The notes below the pieces were generated by a model that saw only the letters and a program-made list of their open reading frames with translations, had not been told where the DNA came from and did not search any database. Made by a program: the position numbers and the translations under genes. Below are positions 21,301 through 21,547 of a stretch of 21,547 bases of DNA, one piece after another (within the stretch, counting starts at the first letter, position 1; the number at the start of each line of letters is the position of its first letter). This DNA is from a virus. The stretch spans positions 1 through 21,547 of the IMG/VR virus record IMGVR_UViG_3300005098_000189. The stretch is one strand, 5' to 3'.

Positions 21301-21547
21301 CAATTAACCATATTATTCATGAAAATATTGAAGGTAATCCAGTGGAAATTACAGCTTGGGCACCTAGATTTATGCGGGTAGTGCCAGGTGCTAAACCAGA
21401 TAGTATAGATGATATTTTAAGAAAAGCTAGAAAAGAAAATCATGTCTTACAAGAAAAAATAATCAAATCAGACGGCACAGTAATATATAAAGAAGCAAGA
21501 AAAGAGCTTTATTGCTTTCTTACAGAAGAACCTACATTAACAAGCAA
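18345..21547 (+). CDS. Giant MBL / nucleotidyltransferase-like / ATP-dependent DNA ligase fusion, cut by right edge
   Basis: ATG 18345 (a second ATG follows directly) overlaps the portal stop; the frame is open for 1067 codons to the edge. Residues 1-150 are uncharacterised (YGGRIIDALRSVYFPLIPP). Residues 155-245 form a compact domain (DDGLCYGIISFKEPKRI ... HRILDTEAWQWW) that might be PUA/ASCH-like. Residues 286-525 are a metallo-beta-lactamase fold with H342-x-H344-x-D346-H347, H400, D423 and H491. Residues 540-680 carry GS564/565 with D576-x-D578, as in Pol-beta-type nucleotidyltransferases. Residues 710-915 are a ligase core: K736-R-D-G-F-R741, D783-A-E785, F819-D820, E888-G889, K912. About 918-1035 is an OB fold (KRGSVIEVECETIN, WAPRFMRVVP). 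Ligase and MBL calls are firm; the others are inference. Confidence 0.85.
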   Translation, partial: MMRITELHLEQFKKEGVDYDIKHAKTRWRELLADLRYLFNNALPRIWKGEKWGDWQEEDCLRYGGRIIDALRSVYFPLIPPSKDDPRYNTSYWKAYRKAEEKGYIKSKPPKLEEVSEWDKKRKDVIKTSLEEAERKIDGLYLTYPHGELFWTKEKTLLVKTRKFDLSKPHYLIDDGLCYGIISFKEPKRITKKQFFTEDLKKKHRILDTEAWQWWRMSRDNAVEPELWAYEVKKFEPFEIPKRVKIPKGIQVIVDADNIEFVGEEDEEKPARIDWPTMATKEAKTDYIKFYGTKGYIEEENDEHKYHACIFLSLNNTNILLDYGEKHPEEIKERIDIILNSHCHIDHICPEISSFVCPLYISKETLNRVDFSLPEDIRIYEARKAFSIGNIKITTYPVYHSIRAPMHIFKIETDDLVIGVMTDFLGFRDTDDEASFYPNLDIVIIDGSSITKDLRRWKEDHNLIFGHESVIHQIERIKDKCEKNPIIILTHIGREGIEWGDLQILQYLHERFAGMHIYVAKDGSVFDLKTKRFTEAFKGEQICKDIVANLPSFTWIPEFTSITGSTLFTKDHAPRDLDVMCKAEEINGKWYIPVDTSLLLKLQRAYQYATKKVLGKAIKPEFPPPALIGANWASIPAYDLKLVPRKNSEVRRTGEEEFEEKVYGVDFKEKLRLRTKSKDIEKMAQQSLKEDKIKPLRFFMPLKPIRVQGKHGERNTPERLVELFEPKHYPVYNSVKRDGFRCQCHFDGNRVVIYSEDGNDITDQLPTIVEATKKLKVKSVILDAEIELWEDGYHHPREAAIAKIHSKAIDDKDLIANLFDCVYLNSEDLHKEPFEKRWKALNSLGVKYSKETNLNPEEKLNIIPHILCKTPKELLRETERMRKVKSSEGCVAIAHNATYPLDGKPDDNSFCKFHNNVVIRGIVIEPVQTKVSTVYNLSFGCLAGNHEILKKDQTEVGPYEKVLIIGSTFAAPYVKRGSVIEVECETINHIIHENIEGNPVEITAWAPRFMRVVPGAKPDSIDDILRKARKENHVLQEKIIKSDGTVIYKEARKELYCFLTEEPTLTS

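Overview
The window is the middle of a tailed-phage (Caudoviricetes-type) genome or prophage, about one third GC. Arg is mostly AGA/AGG, Ile is often ATA and proteins are rich in Lys/Glu, which suggests a low-GC, perhaps thermophilic, bacterial host; that assignment is only an inference. No integrase, tRNA, rRNA or CRISPR array is visible, and both ends cut through genes.

Left two thirds (1-14491), read leftwards except for one gene. Small phage genes lie in four transcription units. Each begins with a -35 hexamer TTGACA and a 17-nt spacer to a -10 element: (A) promoter 2451-2479 drives a RecB/Cas4-like nuclease, a coiled-coil protein and neighbours off the left edge; (B) promoter 8066-8094 drives about 18 small genes, many with paired cysteines, down to a probable sliding clamp and a membrane-anchored protein, with one clear terminator (4641-4680) and one weak one (6604-6629) inside; (C) promoter 9769-9797 drives four small genes ending at a strong terminator (9023-9051); (D) promoter 14615-14643 drives about 11 accessory genes. 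One gene (2593-2868) is read rightwards from its own good promoter. Units B, C and D are separated by two gene-free blocks (about 8100-9020 and 9800-10716). Both hold diverged tandem repeats with a 37-nt period.

Right third (14652-21547), read rightwards: a small Lys/Pro-rich protein, large terminase, a coiled-coil/membrane protein that may be holin-associated, a small hypothetical protein, the portal, and then a very large ORF (over 1067 codons) that runs off the window. That ORF overlaps the portal stop codon. It joins an uncharacterised N-terminal region, a metallo-beta-lactamase domain with all metal ligands, a nucleotidyltransferase-like GS/DxD segment and an ATP-dependent DNA ligase core with OB fold. 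It is the most unusual object here.

Several leftward genes are broken by 1-nt shifts, mostly at short A runs: the clamp, a zinc-ribbon protein, a 117-aa protein and a heavily damaged gene at 12441-12761. The long rightward genes, which also contain many A runs, are intact. The clamp shift sits on a canonical A AAA AAC slippery heptamer and could be programmed; the others look like decay or assembly indels.
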